From NCBI RefSeq assembly GCF_029873635.1, contig NC_080423.1:96433025-96497024 (forward strand): a stretch of 64,000 bases of DNA. The letters run 5' to 3'. Source of the DNA: Malania oleifera (taxonomy: Eukaryota > Streptophyta > Magnoliopsida > Santalales > Ximeniaceae). Positions 26,236 through 38,658 of this stretch are shown here, in pieces. The position numbers and the translations under genes are program-made. How positions within the stretch are numbered: position 1 is the first letter of the stretch; the number at the start of each line of letters is the position of its first letter. The notes under the pieces are model-generated. The model was not told the DNA's origin and did not search any database. It saw only the letters and a list, made by a program, of their open reading frames with translations.

Positions 26236-28678
26236 TAGACCTGGCAAAGTGGATCGGGTCAAATAATCCGTGGCGAATACGATAAATTATTGAGTGAAAA
26301 ATTATAATCCATGTTCAACTCGTTTAAATGACAGATTATGCGGTTTCGGGTCAAATAATTCATGGAGGACGGACGGGATAATTCGTCATTCTCAAATATA
26401 ATTTTATTAATAATTTATTTTGTATCATAATAATTTAAGTTGTATACGACACCTTGCGATTAGTTTGTGTATTAACTTTTTTAGTAACTATATCAATCAT
26501 TCAATCGTTTATACTAATTAACAACTCCTAATTCATATATGTACAATTGCAAGCATTGACCATAATGAAATGAGTTAAATGACCACAATTTTTATATTGA
26601 AATTTGACTGAGCAAAAAAAACAAGAAACCACAAAAGTTGCCTTTAAAAAAAAATTAATTGATTGTATGAGTGACGGTTGTAAATAATTTCATAAATGGT
26701 TGTTTGGTAAGAAATAAAAAAGGAGAAAAAAATCATAAAAGTGGGAGATTAAAAATGAAAGAATCTTATTTTTTTTTTCAAAATTTAGGTAGTTGAGAAA
26801 TTTTAACTACACCAATAACAACAAAGCATTTAACTCAATGAATATGGATTTTACAAAAATAAGGACACGTTATCCAAATAGAAAGAAATAGCAATAAAAT
26901 AGATTCAATTTCATACCATGGAGCATCTAGTGCACTAAATGAGAATGCAACTACAACTATGTAAGGAATCATTCAAACAAAGATATTTAAAGAAGAGAAC
27001 GCAATCTCTTGAAGTATCAAAATAATTAAAAATAAAAATAAAAATCAGATCATATTATATGAATTCACTAAAGCAGAATTTTTCAAAGAAACAAAATATC
27101 ACACAATAGAATAATTCATAGATTAATATAAACGGTAACCAATAATGGCCGGAAAATGAGTTTAACCAAAACTTTTTTAAACATACATAAATTACATTAA
27201 ACAGAAGCAGTCAATAGGTAACCCCAAAAAGAATTTCAAAAGGAAATAGAAAATGAGTGTCTTGGTTTGATCAGGAAGTCTAAAGTGCCGAAGCGGGGGC
27301 AAAACTACTGACAAATGATGGGCAATGGGGCAAAACTATTGACACCCAAGCCCAACTATGGACTTGAGGCAAATGATCCAATGCATTGCACGGTTTTGGT
27401 GGAAACATGAATTTCAAGACTTAAATTTCAATTTCTGTAATTTTTTTAAAATACATAAATAATTTCAAGATCTAAACTACAAATGATTCTTTATTTTTTC
27501 ACTTCATAATCAAATTGACTAGAGAGAATTCAACAAAAACCCCCACATTATTTCTTGCCATCAAGTACACCCAAGGGTAAATAAAATCACCTGACAACTA
27601 GGTTGAACTCAAAAGCCGACCACCAACAAACACCAAATCAAAACAAAATTGACATGAAGCTTCAACATTTAAATTGAAAGTCATAATAATTACTTTATTA
27701 ATTGGGACATCCAAGCACAAGTCAAAGGCTTCTCTATCTGTTGCTCATGGAATGTAAGCTACCAGCTGCAAGCAATTGCACAGGAATATCGTAGTGGAAA
27801 GTAAAACACACAACAGCTGCAAAATATAGAAGTATTTTTTTTCTTTTTTTCCTTCTCACAAAAATTAATTTTCATTGCCCTACCTTCTTGTTTGTGTAGA
27901 AGTAGAAAATTATGTAGAAATATGTAATGTCCTGATATGCAATAACAGAGAAGCGGGAGAAGTAGAGCTGCATAAGAAGAAGAAGAAGACTTACAAGTTC
28001 AAACTTTGAAGCAGATGAAGCAGATGAACTCACGAAGGCTTGAAGACAAGCTTGCAAAGAGCTCCTTTGGGTTTGAAATGTCGACGACGAACTCATGAAG
28101 CTCCTGACGAACTCGCGAAGGGCTCTTGCTGGTTTGCAGTGTGGAAGACCAACTCATGAAGCTCTTGCTATTGGTTCGAATGGTAAGCTCCTGACAAACT
28201 CGTGAAGTGGTGAAGGGCTAATGCTGGTTCGAAGTGTGGAAAACGAAGGGTTTCGTGCGGGAATAGGGTTGAAGAAGAAGGGTTTCGTGCCAAAATGGAT
28301 CTAGGGCTCGATCAGCTATGGAGTTTGGTTATTTGAGAATCAGTGGGACTGGGCTGACCTTGGGCTGGGAGTGGGAGGGGCCGCGGTGGGCTGGGGGCTG
28401 TTAGCTGTGTTTGTATGGCGTACGGGCCGTGTGGGCATTGGGCTTTGGCCTCTGGCATTCAGCAGTGGGCTATTGGGCTTTTATAAGTTAATTACTAATA
28501 GGCTTTTAAGCAAGTTGGCGGGTATCCACTGGATAAACCCGACCCGACGCGCTAAGGAGGTGAATATGAAAATAGAAAACCATATTCGACTCATTTAGCA
28601 AGTGGTTGATTATAGGTCGGTTAAAACAGGTCAGATGCGGTTCAGATTAACGGATTTTTATCCACTTTGCTAGTTCTA
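26236..28678. mobile_element. hAT-like non-autonomous DNA transposon
   Basis: Terminal inverted repeats TAGACCTGGCAAAGTGGAT (left) and, read inward from the right, TAGAACTAGCAAAGTGGAT differ at two of 19 bases. The flanking 8-mers GCCAGGTC (26228-26235) and GTGACGTC (28679-28686) agree at five positions, as an old hAT-type 8-bp duplication might. No transposase frame is seen in 2.44 kb. A GC-richer part (27960-28500) has internal repeats around GACGAACTC and GAAGGGC. The element lies within the first bases of an LTR-A copy. Confidence 0.6.
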
Positions 28679-29030
28679 GTGACGTCCCATGAGCACAGAT
28701 CCGGGAAGGCAAGGGGATAAAATATAATTTTAAAAAATTTTGAATTTGAATCACTAATAACCTATTTTTTCATGGTGCAGTTAGAACACCTAATTACTAA
28801 TAATTTAATTGGTCATTAAACTAAACCTAGGCTAAGGAACCAGTAGTCTCAATTTGCTTATATCAGAATTGGGATCGGGAGTTCGGTTGTGCAAGAAGAA
28901 GGTATTTGCACCCCCTATACACCCGTTCTATAAATGGTACCTAATTAATTAATAATTGAATTTAATAATCATTTAATTGAGTCCTTTTAAAATAAACAAA
29001 CAAATAAATGAATAAATGTATAAAATTAAC
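28679..29030 (-). mobile_element. LTR-A copy 3, diverged end
   Basis: Matches the plus-strand text at 40970-41280: GACGTCCCATGAG..., CATGGTGCAGTTAGAACAC, GGGAGTTCGGTTGTGCAAG, GCACCCCCTATACACCCG and GGTACCTAATTAA. Its first bases appear to be left of the hAT-like element, at about 26224-26235. The other LTR end was not located. Confidence 0.55.
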
Positions 29031-29479
29031 ATAAGAAAAAAAAAATCTGGGTGTAACTTATGAATGTCTAATATGACCTCCAAAAGAGGGAATCTTGTTA
29101 GAAAAACCCTCTTTAGAGTCGATACAGGTGAGGTTTAAAAATACCTTATTGCCCTTTCTAACATCATAGGAACATACCTATATGAAAACAAGTAACATCC
29201 TCAAAAAGAATCTTTGAAAAATATTTTCAAATTTTTCAAAATTTTGTAGAAATTTTTTTGAGCAATTTAACATTATTTCATAAATTTTTGGGATTTTTCA
29301 AAGATTTTTCCTCTTTTTTTATTTTTTTTCTTAGATTGAAAATAATTAAAAATATTTTCCTGACTTCAAAAATATTTTTCCTGATTTTTTGTGATTTTCT
29401 ATTGTTTTTATCTAATTTTTAAATTTAAAAATTAAAATAAAATAATAAAAATATATATTAAAAAAAAAGGTTTAAATTT

Positions 29480-30060
29480 GAACCCAGGTGAAACCTAGTG
29501 TATGCCACGTGTCCACCCACCGTGGTGACACGTGGCCCATTTTATATTATTATTTTTTCCCTTACTGTAGTTGGGTGACATCATCATGATGTCACGCTAA
29601 CACGTGTCATTGTCCGGTTGCTCCCTCTTTCTCCTTTTTTTTTTTTTTAATTTTTTTGAAATGGGGTGATAACGTCACCCAAACACGTGTCAACACCTGG
29701 TTGACTCAAACTTTGAAACACGAATTGCTAACATGGTAAAGATCTGACCGTCAATCTAGAGAAAATGCAAATTAGATGGTGAATCTTGAGTCACATTGCC
29801 CACTAATCCCTTGGTCCATAACATGCCATGTGTCACTGCACGGTGGTGATCATACATGGTCCACTATCTTTGAAAATAAAAACAATTTTTCCTTTTTTTT
29901 CATTTTTTCAAATTCCTCTCTCTCTCTTTCTCCAATTCTCTTTCGTCTCTCTCTATCCTTCTTCTTTTCTTTATTCTCTATCTGTTCCCCTTCTCCATTT
30001 TCTATCTATTCACCTTCCCCACCTATGATCTCTTTATTCTTCTCAGTTCTATGAAGCTCT
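29480..30060 (+). promoter_or_regulatory. Promoter-like region: G-box cluster and CT-rich leader
   Basis: CACGTG-type cores at about 29505 (CCACGTGTCC), 29528 (ACACGTGGCC), 29600 (ACACGTGTCA) and 29682 (ACACGTGTCA) lie within 190 bp, in a TGACATCATCATGATGTCA context (about 29577). A CT-rich stretch (about 29910-30020) like a plant 5' leader follows. No host gene is visible downstream, so this is more likely an LTR U3 region; the owner is unknown. Confidence 0.4.
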
Positions 30061-30800
30061 CCCCTATGCTTTCAGACCTACGAGGCCCTCTCACTCTCTT
30101 TTTATTTAGGGTTTCAAATCTACGAGTTTCTCCTGAATCTGTGATGTTCTCTCTCGATCTGATCCCTCAAATATGTTTACTAGTTTCTCCCCTATTCTAT
30201 CACCCTTTCTCCTTTATTTTTTCCATTTGATAATCTAACCTATGATTTCTGCTCTTATCTGTAGGTTTTGATCCAGACAAAGGGGAGGGCCAATAGATCT
30301 GGTCAGAAACTCATGATGAGTATCCTTTATCTCTTTGCTTTTTACTTTGTGCGTGGATCAAGTATTCTAGATTTGTGTTCTAGGTTTGATTTGGATCAGT
30401 GATTTAGGTGGATTTTGGTTCTAGGTTCTGAGTCGAACTAGGTTCTAGGTGAGTCAACTCACCTCAAACCCAGTGGGTGGGATTCGTGCTGACTCAGGTG
30501 AGTCAACTCTCTTGGGTGAGCGTTGGGTTGACCTGGGTAAGTCAACTCACCTAGTCTCAAGGGGGCCTGGGCTTGATTTGGGATGTGTGGACCGTTATGT
30601 TAAGTTGGGCATGAGTATGGTCTTTTAACACAGTGGGCCATGGAGGCTTGTTTTTAAACAATGTAGGCCTCAAGGTTTTTCAAAACTGAGCTTTTGGGCT
30701 TATTCAAAAATGTGAGTCTTCTAGGTTTTTTTTAAAAAAAATTGGGCTTTGGGCTTACTTAATGTTTGAGATTTATACTGAGAGATGTGCTTTATGTAAT
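30061..30800. other. Non-coding; repeated GGTGAGTCAACTCACC motifs
   Basis: Several near-copies of AGGTGAGTCAACTCACCT (30447-30464, about 30495 and 30535) form short palindromes. The rest reads like retroelement leader DNA. No coding region seen. Confidence 0.4.
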
Positions 30801-31308
30801 CAGTTTTATTGTCTATTAATAACTTCAGTTATTCCATTTTAATGAGAATCTCTGTGAGTAATATTTGCCTGACATTATCTATTTAATGATTATGCATGTG
30901 TGTCTTTTATTCTATAGAGTAGGTGATCTAGTGTGTAGAGTATGACTCACACATAGAAGATTAGATCATCAGTTCTTATAGAATATAAGTTCATTGTTCA
31001 CAGTCTTATATGGAATTGGACACACCATTGGTACGACTATAGTTCTTGGTTTTAATAGGTCTATCTTGATTATGGGGAATGGTATAGTTCCAACTCCTTG
31101 TCCTAGTACACTTTGTGTGCATTGAACAAAACCTTCTTGGAGTAATTGTTTTTATACTGACTATATAAAACAATTAATACCTAATGATTATTATGAGTGC
31201 TTTGCTCTTAATCCTAATATGATTATTAGACACGTGCATGCAGTGTTTATTACTTTGATTCATAGAAGAGTGAGATTATTTATGGGTCAATAAACTCAAT
31301 GAGTTGGG

Positions 31309-31323
31309 TAATGACATTATGTG
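31309..31323. repeat. Target-site duplication of the RTE LINE, left
   Basis: TAATGACATTATGTG, identical to 34546-34560 over 15 bases. Confidence 0.9.
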
Positions 31324-31643
31324 CATAACAACAACAACAAAACTAAGTCTTAGTCCCACTAAGTAGGGTCAGCTATATGAATCATTTTCCACCAATTTAT
31401 GCGATCATGGACCCTTTTTATTTATAGATTCAAGGATATTAAATATTTACTCAATATCTCCTCTCAAGTTATTTTAGGTCTACCCCTACCTCTTCTACTG
31501 CCCTCTACAGTAACTAAGTCACTCTTCCTCACAGGTACACTATAAGGCCTACATTGCAAGTGTCCATACCATTTCAGTCGTCCCTCCCTTATCTTATCTT
31601 CTATAAAAGTTACACCTAACTTACCACGAATATGTTCATTCCT

Positions 31644-33517
31644 TTATTTATCTTTCAATGTTATACCACTCATCCTTCTAAGCATTCTCATCTCGACAAC
31701 TTTTACTTTTTGGATATTATATTTTTTCGTCGCCCAACATTCCGATCCATATAGCATAGCTGGTCTTATAGCTGTCCTATAAAACTTATCTTTCAATTTT
31801 AAGGATATTCTACGATTACATAGCACACTTGAAGCACTTCTCCATTTTACCCGACCTGCTTTAACTCTATGCATTACATAATCTTCAATTTCTCCTTCAG
31901 CTTGCATAATAGATCCGAGGTATCGAAATCTACAAGTTCTATTTATTTCTTCATCATCAAGTTTAACTTTGTCTCTAATATTCCTTCTATCATTACTAAA
32001 ATTACATTTCATATATTGTGTTTTATTTCTACTTATCCTAAAGCCTCTAGATTCCAAAGCTTCTCTCCATAATTCTAACTCAACCTCTACTTCGCCCCTA
32101 GTTTCGTCAATTAATACAATATCATATGTAAACAATATACAACATGGAACCTCCTTTTGAATACTCTTAATCAATTGGTCCATCACTAAAGCAAAAAAGA
32201 TAAGGACTGAAAGCAGATTCTCGATGTACACCTATGGTAATTGGAAATTCTCTAGTTCCTCTATCTATAGTCCTTATACTAATCATTACTCCATTGTACA
32301 TATCCTTAATGACATTGGTATAACTATAACATACACCTTCTTTTTTTCTTTTTTCTTTTCTAAAACCCACCATAGAACTTCCCTAGGTATCCTATCATAT
32401 GCTTTCTCAAGGTTAATAAATATCATACGCAAGTCCCTCTTCTTTTTCCTAAACTTTTCCATTAATCTTCTTAAAAGATAAATAGCTTACATGCTAGATC
32501 TTCCAGGCATAAAACCAAGTAGATTTTCTGAGATCTTCGTTTCTAACCTTAATCTTTGTTTAACTGCCCTTTCCCATAGTTTCATCGTATAACTCATAAG
32601 TTTAATTTCACTTTAGTTATTGCAATTTTGAATATCTCCTTTATTTTTGTATATAGGTATTAAAGTGTTTTTCCTTCAATCATCTGACCTTTTCTTAGTT
32701 TTTACAATTGTATTAAATAAATTTGTTAACCATATAATTTCATTATCTCCCAAGCATTTCCAAACTTCAATTGGGCTGTTATCTGGTCCCATAGCTTTCC
32801 CATTTTTCATCTTTTTTAGTGCAAACTTAACTTCGTTAACTCTAATTTTGTGAATAAATCTTATATTTTTACTCTTTTCCTCATTTGAAAAATTTAAGTT
32901 TAAGCCTTCTATTTGGTTTCATTAAACAACTTACTAACATAACTTCGCTATCTTTCTTTAATATCTTCGTCCTTAACCAAGACAATATCATCCTCAGTTT
33001 TTATACATTTTACATTTCCTAAGTCCTTGCTCTTCCTTTCTCTAACTTTAGCAAGTTTAAATATATCTCTTTCCCCTTCTTTTGTACCTAATCTATCATA
33101 CAAACTATTAAATGATATATATTTAGCTTCACTAACGGGTCTTTTTGCATCTTTTCTTACCTTCTTATATTTTTCAAAGTTTTCTCTGTTTCTACATTTT
33201 TGCCACGTTTTATACCAAATTCTTTTTTTCTTTATGATTTTTTGTACATCTTTATCCCACCACCAACTCTCGTTGCTATTCGAGAATTTTCCGCTTGATT
33301 CACCTAAAATCTCTTTTGCTATCTTTTTAATAGAGCTAGCTAATCTATTCCAAAGAGTATTTGTATCTATCCCATCCTTTAAGGTCCAATCCCCATCTTT
33401 GATCATTTTATCTTTAATTTTTATTATATTTTCTCCTTTTAGGTTCCACCATCTAGTTCTTCTACATTGGTTTATTTTATCCTTTTTCTTCCATTTTTTA
33501 ATACATATATCTAACAC
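31644..33517 (-). pseudogene. RTE LINE linker and reverse transcriptase
   Basis: The linker frame (33517-32948) is Lys-rich, with SWWWDKDVQKIIKKKR typical of RTE elements. The RT frames follow: MPGRSS- and MEKFR-type blocks near 32510-32440, NLEKAYDRIPREVLWW near 32415-32370, then TNVIKDMYNG and a VHRESAFSPYLF block, LFTYDIVLIDE near 32115, FRYLGSIMQ and ECWATKK to 31644. The catalytic FADD is changed to FTYD, losing the first of the two metal-binding Asp residues. Frame breaks occur at about 32160-32230 and 32480-32950. It cannot be active. Confidence 0.8.
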
Positions 33518-33593
33518 TAAGACTATATATTGTGTGGTTAGGCTTTCAACTAGAATAACTTTACAATCCTTGCATTATAAACGATCTACCCTC

Positions 33594-34220
33594 CTAGTTA
33601 AAAAAAAAATCTATTTGACTTCTATTTTGTCCACTTTTAAAGGTTATTAAGTGTTCTCTCTTCTTAAAGTAAGTATTCATTATACTAAAGTCATATGACA
33701 TAATAAAGTCTAAGATCATCTCCCTAGACTCAATTTTGTCTCCATATCCATATCCTCTATGTATCCTCTCATAATTTTTATTATCTCTTCCAACGTGTCC
33801 ATTCAAATCTCCTCCTCCTATAAATATTTTCTCAGTCCCTACTATGCCTTGTATAATACTATCCATATCTTCCCAAAATTGTCTCTTAAGATTTTCTATT
33901 AAGCCAACTTGAAGAGCATAAGCACTAATGATATTTATTATCTCTTGTCCTAATACCAACTTGATTTTTATAATTCTATCCCTTACTCTAGTTATATCCA
34001 CAATGCTATCTTTTAAGTTTTTGTCTATAATAATGCCTACTCCATTCTTATGTTTTTCTTTTCTAGTGTACCAAAGTTTAAATTCTAATTTATTGATTTC
34101 TCTAACTTTCTCCCCCACCCACTTAGTTTCTTGAAGGCAAATTATATTAATTCTTCTTCTAATCATTGTATCCATAATTTCCATACTTTTACCCGTAAGT
34201 GTCCTTATATTCCAAGTTGC
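33594..34220 (-). pseudogene. RTE LINE endonuclease domain
   Basis: The frame enters with ATWNIRTLTGKS (about 34220) and runs 196 codons from the ATG at 34184. Apurinic-endonuclease motifs in order: ICLQETKW, an ISAYA block, GGGDLNGHVGRD and a final RSQID. In intact elements this domain nicks the target DNA and is fused to the reverse transcriptase in one frame. Here GGDLNGHVG is kept, but the usual G-D-N-G context reads GGGDLNG, and the frame is lost near 33594 after an A tract. The endonuclease fold looks complete; the polyprotein does not. Confidence 0.8.
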
Positions 34221-34545
34221 TAATTAATCCTAGTTTCCAGAACTAACGTCTTTACCTGTCCACGTCCCGAATGATGCAGGAACCCTCGCATAGTTGACAC
34301 CGTACTCGAGCTCCAACATGACGCGTCTCTTCGGGGTGAAGACCTAGCCCACCCTCGCCCACTTTTCGCTACACCCTAGTGGTTCAAGTGCAACGTGTTT
34401 CTTTTAGGGGATGCCCCAGAAAATATTCGGTAAGGATTCATATCACAGTGATTTAAAAAATTTTACTCTGGCTATCAGCTACCTAACGCAACCCTCCTCC
34501 TTAACTTGAGCTTGGGACCAGCTATGTGTGAAAAAATTAGGACAT

Positions 34546-34560
34546 TAATGACATTATGTG
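34546..34560. repeat. Target-site duplication of the RTE LINE, right
   Basis: TAATGACATTATGTG, identical to 31309-31323. Confidence 0.9.
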
Positions 34561-35414
34561 TATGGTGAATATTAATTATTGATGGAATCCACATCCCGGT
34601 ATCGAGATTGATGATACCCCTTTGAGGAAGCTTATAAGTTTTGATTGTGTCAAATCCTACAGGTGGATTTTGAATCCGACACACCAAATAAGTTAAGTGG
34701 AAGGTCTTAAGGAATTAATATGTCAATTAATCAAATTGTTAGTAATTTAATTTAATTGACAGGTATCTGTAATCTTTACGTGGGAAGATAAATAAGCATT
34801 TAATAATAGGGGGTCGAAATATAATTTCGAATATGATAGGGAGTGCAGTTATAATTCTTTAGTGGTATGAATTGTAATTGATGTAATTAAGGATTAATCC
34901 GTGTCAGATTAGGATTTATTAATTACATTGGAAGCCCTAGTCATATTTGCCCAGAGGTTCCTGTTGTAGCCTATATACACGCACTCCATTCAGCGGAGAG
35001 AGTTAGACAAAAACACACACACAGAGGTAGATGTCTTCATGAGAAGTAAACCCTAACAGCCACTAACGAGCCCACTCTCTAAGGAGCAAGGCATGTATGA
35101 GGAATATAGTAGAAGATCCCTGGTCATCATCAAGAGTTCTTATTCAATCTCGTAGATTCGAGAGTTCCTCTTCGTGCCTGTATATTCGAGAGTTCTTCTT
35201 CGTGCTTGCAAATGTGAGATCAAATTAGAGAGATCTCGCAGGTAAGATCCTAATCACGTAATTAGGATTTGCAAGATTGAATTTTTATTGTAATCTGAGT
35301 TTGAAAATTGAATTTTTGTTTAACCCAGGTATGCAAGATCATTTTTTTTTTTTTTTGTTATCTGTATGCATTACAGCCATATCTTAGGGTTATTCCGCAG
35401 CAGGCCCTTTTAAT

Positions 35415-35426
35415 TGGTATTAGAGC
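35415..35426 (+). other. Primer binding site of the Copia element
   Basis: TGGTATTAGAGC differs at one base (C to T) from the site complementary to initiator tRNA-Met. The LTR ends just before it, at about 35402-35412. Confidence 0.65.
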
Positions 35427-35802
35427 CTCGGCTGATACTGTATACCGATAATAATACAATGTTCTTCAGTTTTCAAACCAGTGCATGCGTAGGGTAGAAC
35501 GTGTGGATGCGCTAACTTTTATTTTACAGCATCTAGCCCGGTTATTATGGTCACGTGAATGTATGGTTTATGATTGAGATTGTTTAAAAATTCGTAGCAT
35601 GTGAACTCTAGACTATGGAGGCATAAGATTTTGTAATCTAATGTAGCCTCATTGGAGAAGGAGGAACTCGTAGCATGTGAACTTCGATTATGGAGGCATA
35701 GGATTCTATAATCTGACGCAAGTTCATTTGAGACGCAGGCACAGTTGCGGCGCATAGTAGTGGCGAAAACTGGGTGAAACCCTAGTTGCAGAATAATGAT
35801 CA

Positions 35803-36768
35803 TGTAACAACCCGAAAAATTTTAATAATTAAATAATTAGGAAAATGATAAATGGAATAGATAAATAAGGAATAAAGGGGAAAAAAGAAAAATTTTGAAA
35901 GAAGTGAATAGCAGATTTCGTTGACGAGTTTCATGTCCTCGTCGACGAGTGTTATACTAAAGATCGTCGATAAAATTCAGTTCCTCATCAACAAGAAGAT
36001 CCCGAATGAGTAAATTTCAGGTTTTAAGACTCATTGACGAGTGAATCTCCTCGTCGACGAAGATCCTTTTGTGACTCGGCGACGAATCCTTTCTACTCGT
36101 CGACGAGGCCACGTGGCAAAGTCGAGTATAAGAGGGTTTGGTGAAGCTTCCACGTGAAGAAACTTGTTTTTCTCCATTTCTTTCTTTCTCTAAAAGTTCA
36201 TTTGCCTTCTCTCTAACTTTCTAGCCTAGATTCAGCCTAAATCAATTATCAAAGACCGCTACAGTGTTCTAGGGAAGATTCTCTTCGCATCTAGCAGAGC
36301 AGTTTTCTAAACTAGGCTTTTCGGGAAACGCTCCTAAGTTGAGGTAAGGGTTAAAATTCATAGTTTTGGGTTTTAAAGGTGTATTTAAGGTTTATAAGTT
36401 AAGAAAATGTAGAAATAGTAGTTTATTTAATTAAACTAGGGTTTTTAAACCAGGGTCCAGGTGAGCGTCACAGGCATCTGTTGGCGTAGTTCAAGAAAAC
36501 AAGTAAGGGAGAATATATATTAAATCATATTTTTATGAATTAATTGAAAAATGAAATATGTTATGAATATATGTGTATATGTTTTTGTATGGGTTTAAAA
36601 TGTCAACTGTTTAAATTACGTTTTCTGAGCCTAGGGTTGTTTTATTAGTTATAAATATGTGAAAAATGGACTGATGAAAGTGAAATATTTTTCAGGATAA
36701 TTATGTAAGAAATGAAAGATACATTTTTAATTTATAAATGTTAAATGTAGGTTGGCTTATTTTACAGG

Positions 36769-36811
<43 letters not shown>

Positions 36812-38309
36812 ATATATGAATTTTACTGCAAAATGGTGGGGCATAAGTAAAATAGAATTCTGTGTGGAATTATGTTATATGTATCAAATGCGGGATATAA
36901 AGGAAATGAATTGAGATGAAAATGTTATATGAAATATGCTGCATGTGAGTGTTAATGCAACCATGAAATCAAAAATAGCTAAAAGATGTTGGGACTAACA
37001 CAAAAAAAGTTGAAAGATGTTGGGTAGTAGACTAGCGCATTTTTATGTGGACTAACACAAAAACAGCTAAAGGATGCTTGGACTAACACAAAAACAGCTG
37101 AAAGATGCTAGGCCTAACACAAAAATAGTTGAAAGATGCTGGGACTAACACAAAAATAGATGAAAGATGCTGGGTATGAAATGAAATGAAAATGGGAATA
37201 AAATAGAAATAAAATGTGAAATGTGAACAATTAGAAATGGGAAAAACCACGTAAAGTGAAATGAAATGAAATGTAAAGGGATGAAAACATGAATAGTTAG
37301 GAAATGCAAAATAATGGCAGACAAAATAATGTATTATGGTAGTATCATTATTTATGCTAGTAGAACATGTTACGTTTGGGCGGGGCATACTCTTTGCTCG
37401 AGTGCTTGTTAAGAAAGGCGAGTGCTCTGGTTAGTTTCAGGTGTAGTAGTAGGCTACATATCGTACTAGGGCAGAGGGAAACTACTTGTATGGGCAGGTA
37501 GATTTCCCTATTCTCGAGAGCCTTTGTTAGCAAACTTTTGTATGAACTATGTGAGTACGAGATTACTTCTTTACCTGAGAGCTTATTAAGTAAGGTAAGT
37601 GCCCTGGTATGCTTCATTTATGACCTTTGGTTGCCTAAAGTATCAGAGTAGAGGAGTGCTACTTGTATCGGTGGGTAATCACCCCTATCCTTTGGTTTTT
37701 CTAGTGGGTAAAATATCTTGCATATGATTGATTAGGTTTAGAAAATGATTTCAGAAATCATGTTAAGATTTGAAAATATTAAATATTATGTTGATTATAA
37801 CCTCATGTTGGTAACCCGCTATTTTAATATATTGTTTCTTCCCTTACTGAGATGTGTCTTGCCCGAATACAAATTATTTTTTTTCAAGACCTCCACGGGA
37901 TTGAGCTTAGAGAGCTCGAGGTTGTTATAACATTTTTGGGTTAGAGAAAAGAAGAAAAGGGGTATAAACTTAATAATATTTTGGGATGTATAAATTTATG
38001 TTTTATATTTTTAATCTTCTGGGTTGTGAATACTGGAAGTTGTTGGTTATGTTTTGGAGATATGTAAATATGTCAATATAGGTAGATGAAAAGTTGAGTT
38101 TGGTATATAGATAGAAGTAGAAATCTTTGGTATATTATTAATAGAGGATTGTAGTTATGTTTTCCACAGTGTAATTATTAATGGAATAACACGTACAGAA
38201 AAATGAATGACGTGGCACCCGAGTCCCACAAGGCGGGTTCAAGGTGCCACAAAGTATAGTTAATAAGGTATAATGCACTTGACCGGATTTTCAAGTTTGG
38301 GGCGTTATA
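35803..38309 (+). repeat. Gypsy-1 5' LTR
   Basis: Starts TGTAACAACCCGAAAAATTT and ends GGCGTTATA (expected ACA). It carries three CGTCGACG palindromes upstream of a TATA-like GTATAAGAGG (about 36127), a donor-like TTGAG|GTAAGG (36344), a second donor-like AACAA|GTAAGG (36503), a minisatellite (36990-37175) and the 3' section shared with 39921-45312. Confidence 0.85.
36990..37175 (+). repeat. Minisatellite in the Gypsy-1 LTR
   Basis: Units of about 31 bp built on GGACTAACACAAAAACAGCT and GAAAGATGCT, five to six copies with point differences. The 3' LTR has the matching array at about 44020-44185. Confidence 0.8.
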
Positions 38310-38312
38310 GTT

Positions 38313-38324
38313 TGGTATTAGAGC
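38313..38324 (+). other. Gypsy-1 primer binding site
   Basis: TGGTATTAGAGC, an initiator tRNA-Met-type site with one C-to-T change, three bases after the LTR end. Confidence 0.7.
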
Positions 38325-38658
38325 AATAGGTTTTGGGATTCTGTAGACTTAGGAATGATTTATACCAGAGTATAGGAATTAGTTAGGATAAGGATACTAG
38401 ATGCATAGGTTTGTGTTGAGAAGTATAGGATTTTGTTTTGTAGTTTAGAGGTGGAAATATGTCGATGATTTCCTGTGATTTTTCTGAAGTAGTCGACGAT
38501 CTCAGAAAAGTCATGATAAACCTTAGATGATTTCTTTTCTGAATTGTGAGACTAGTCCTTATATGGAGAACTTGGATGTATCTTTGATTTAAATTTAATG
38601 ATTGTGTTGAGTAGGATATGATATGGAATTCTTATCCCTTTCCTGTTCTATTTTCAAG

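Larger units (their letters stand above)
31324..34545 (-). mobile_element. RTE-type LINE, near full length
   Basis: Flanked by a perfect 15-bp direct repeat, which fixes both ends. On the minus strand it starts near 34545 with a 5' region, continues with an apurinic endonuclease domain and a reverse transcriptase, and ends in a TTG-repeat tail (plus text CATAACAACAACAAAAC at 31324), the tail type of RTE elements. The text GACCCTACTTAGTGGGAC near the 3' end is typical of plant RTE LINEs. It sits inside the Copia 5' LTR. Confidence 0.85.

Noticed and set aside
31869-34134. Plus-strand open frames across the LINE (for example 207 codons at 33027)
   Set aside because: They are the antisense of the endonuclease-RT frames and are rich in Phe, Leu and Ser from the A-rich coding strand.
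36990-37175. Regularly repeated short units as a possible CRISPR array
   Set aside because: Plant DNA; units adjoin without unique spacers and drift gradually, as minisatellites do. The same holds for 48160-48400 and 51460-51640.
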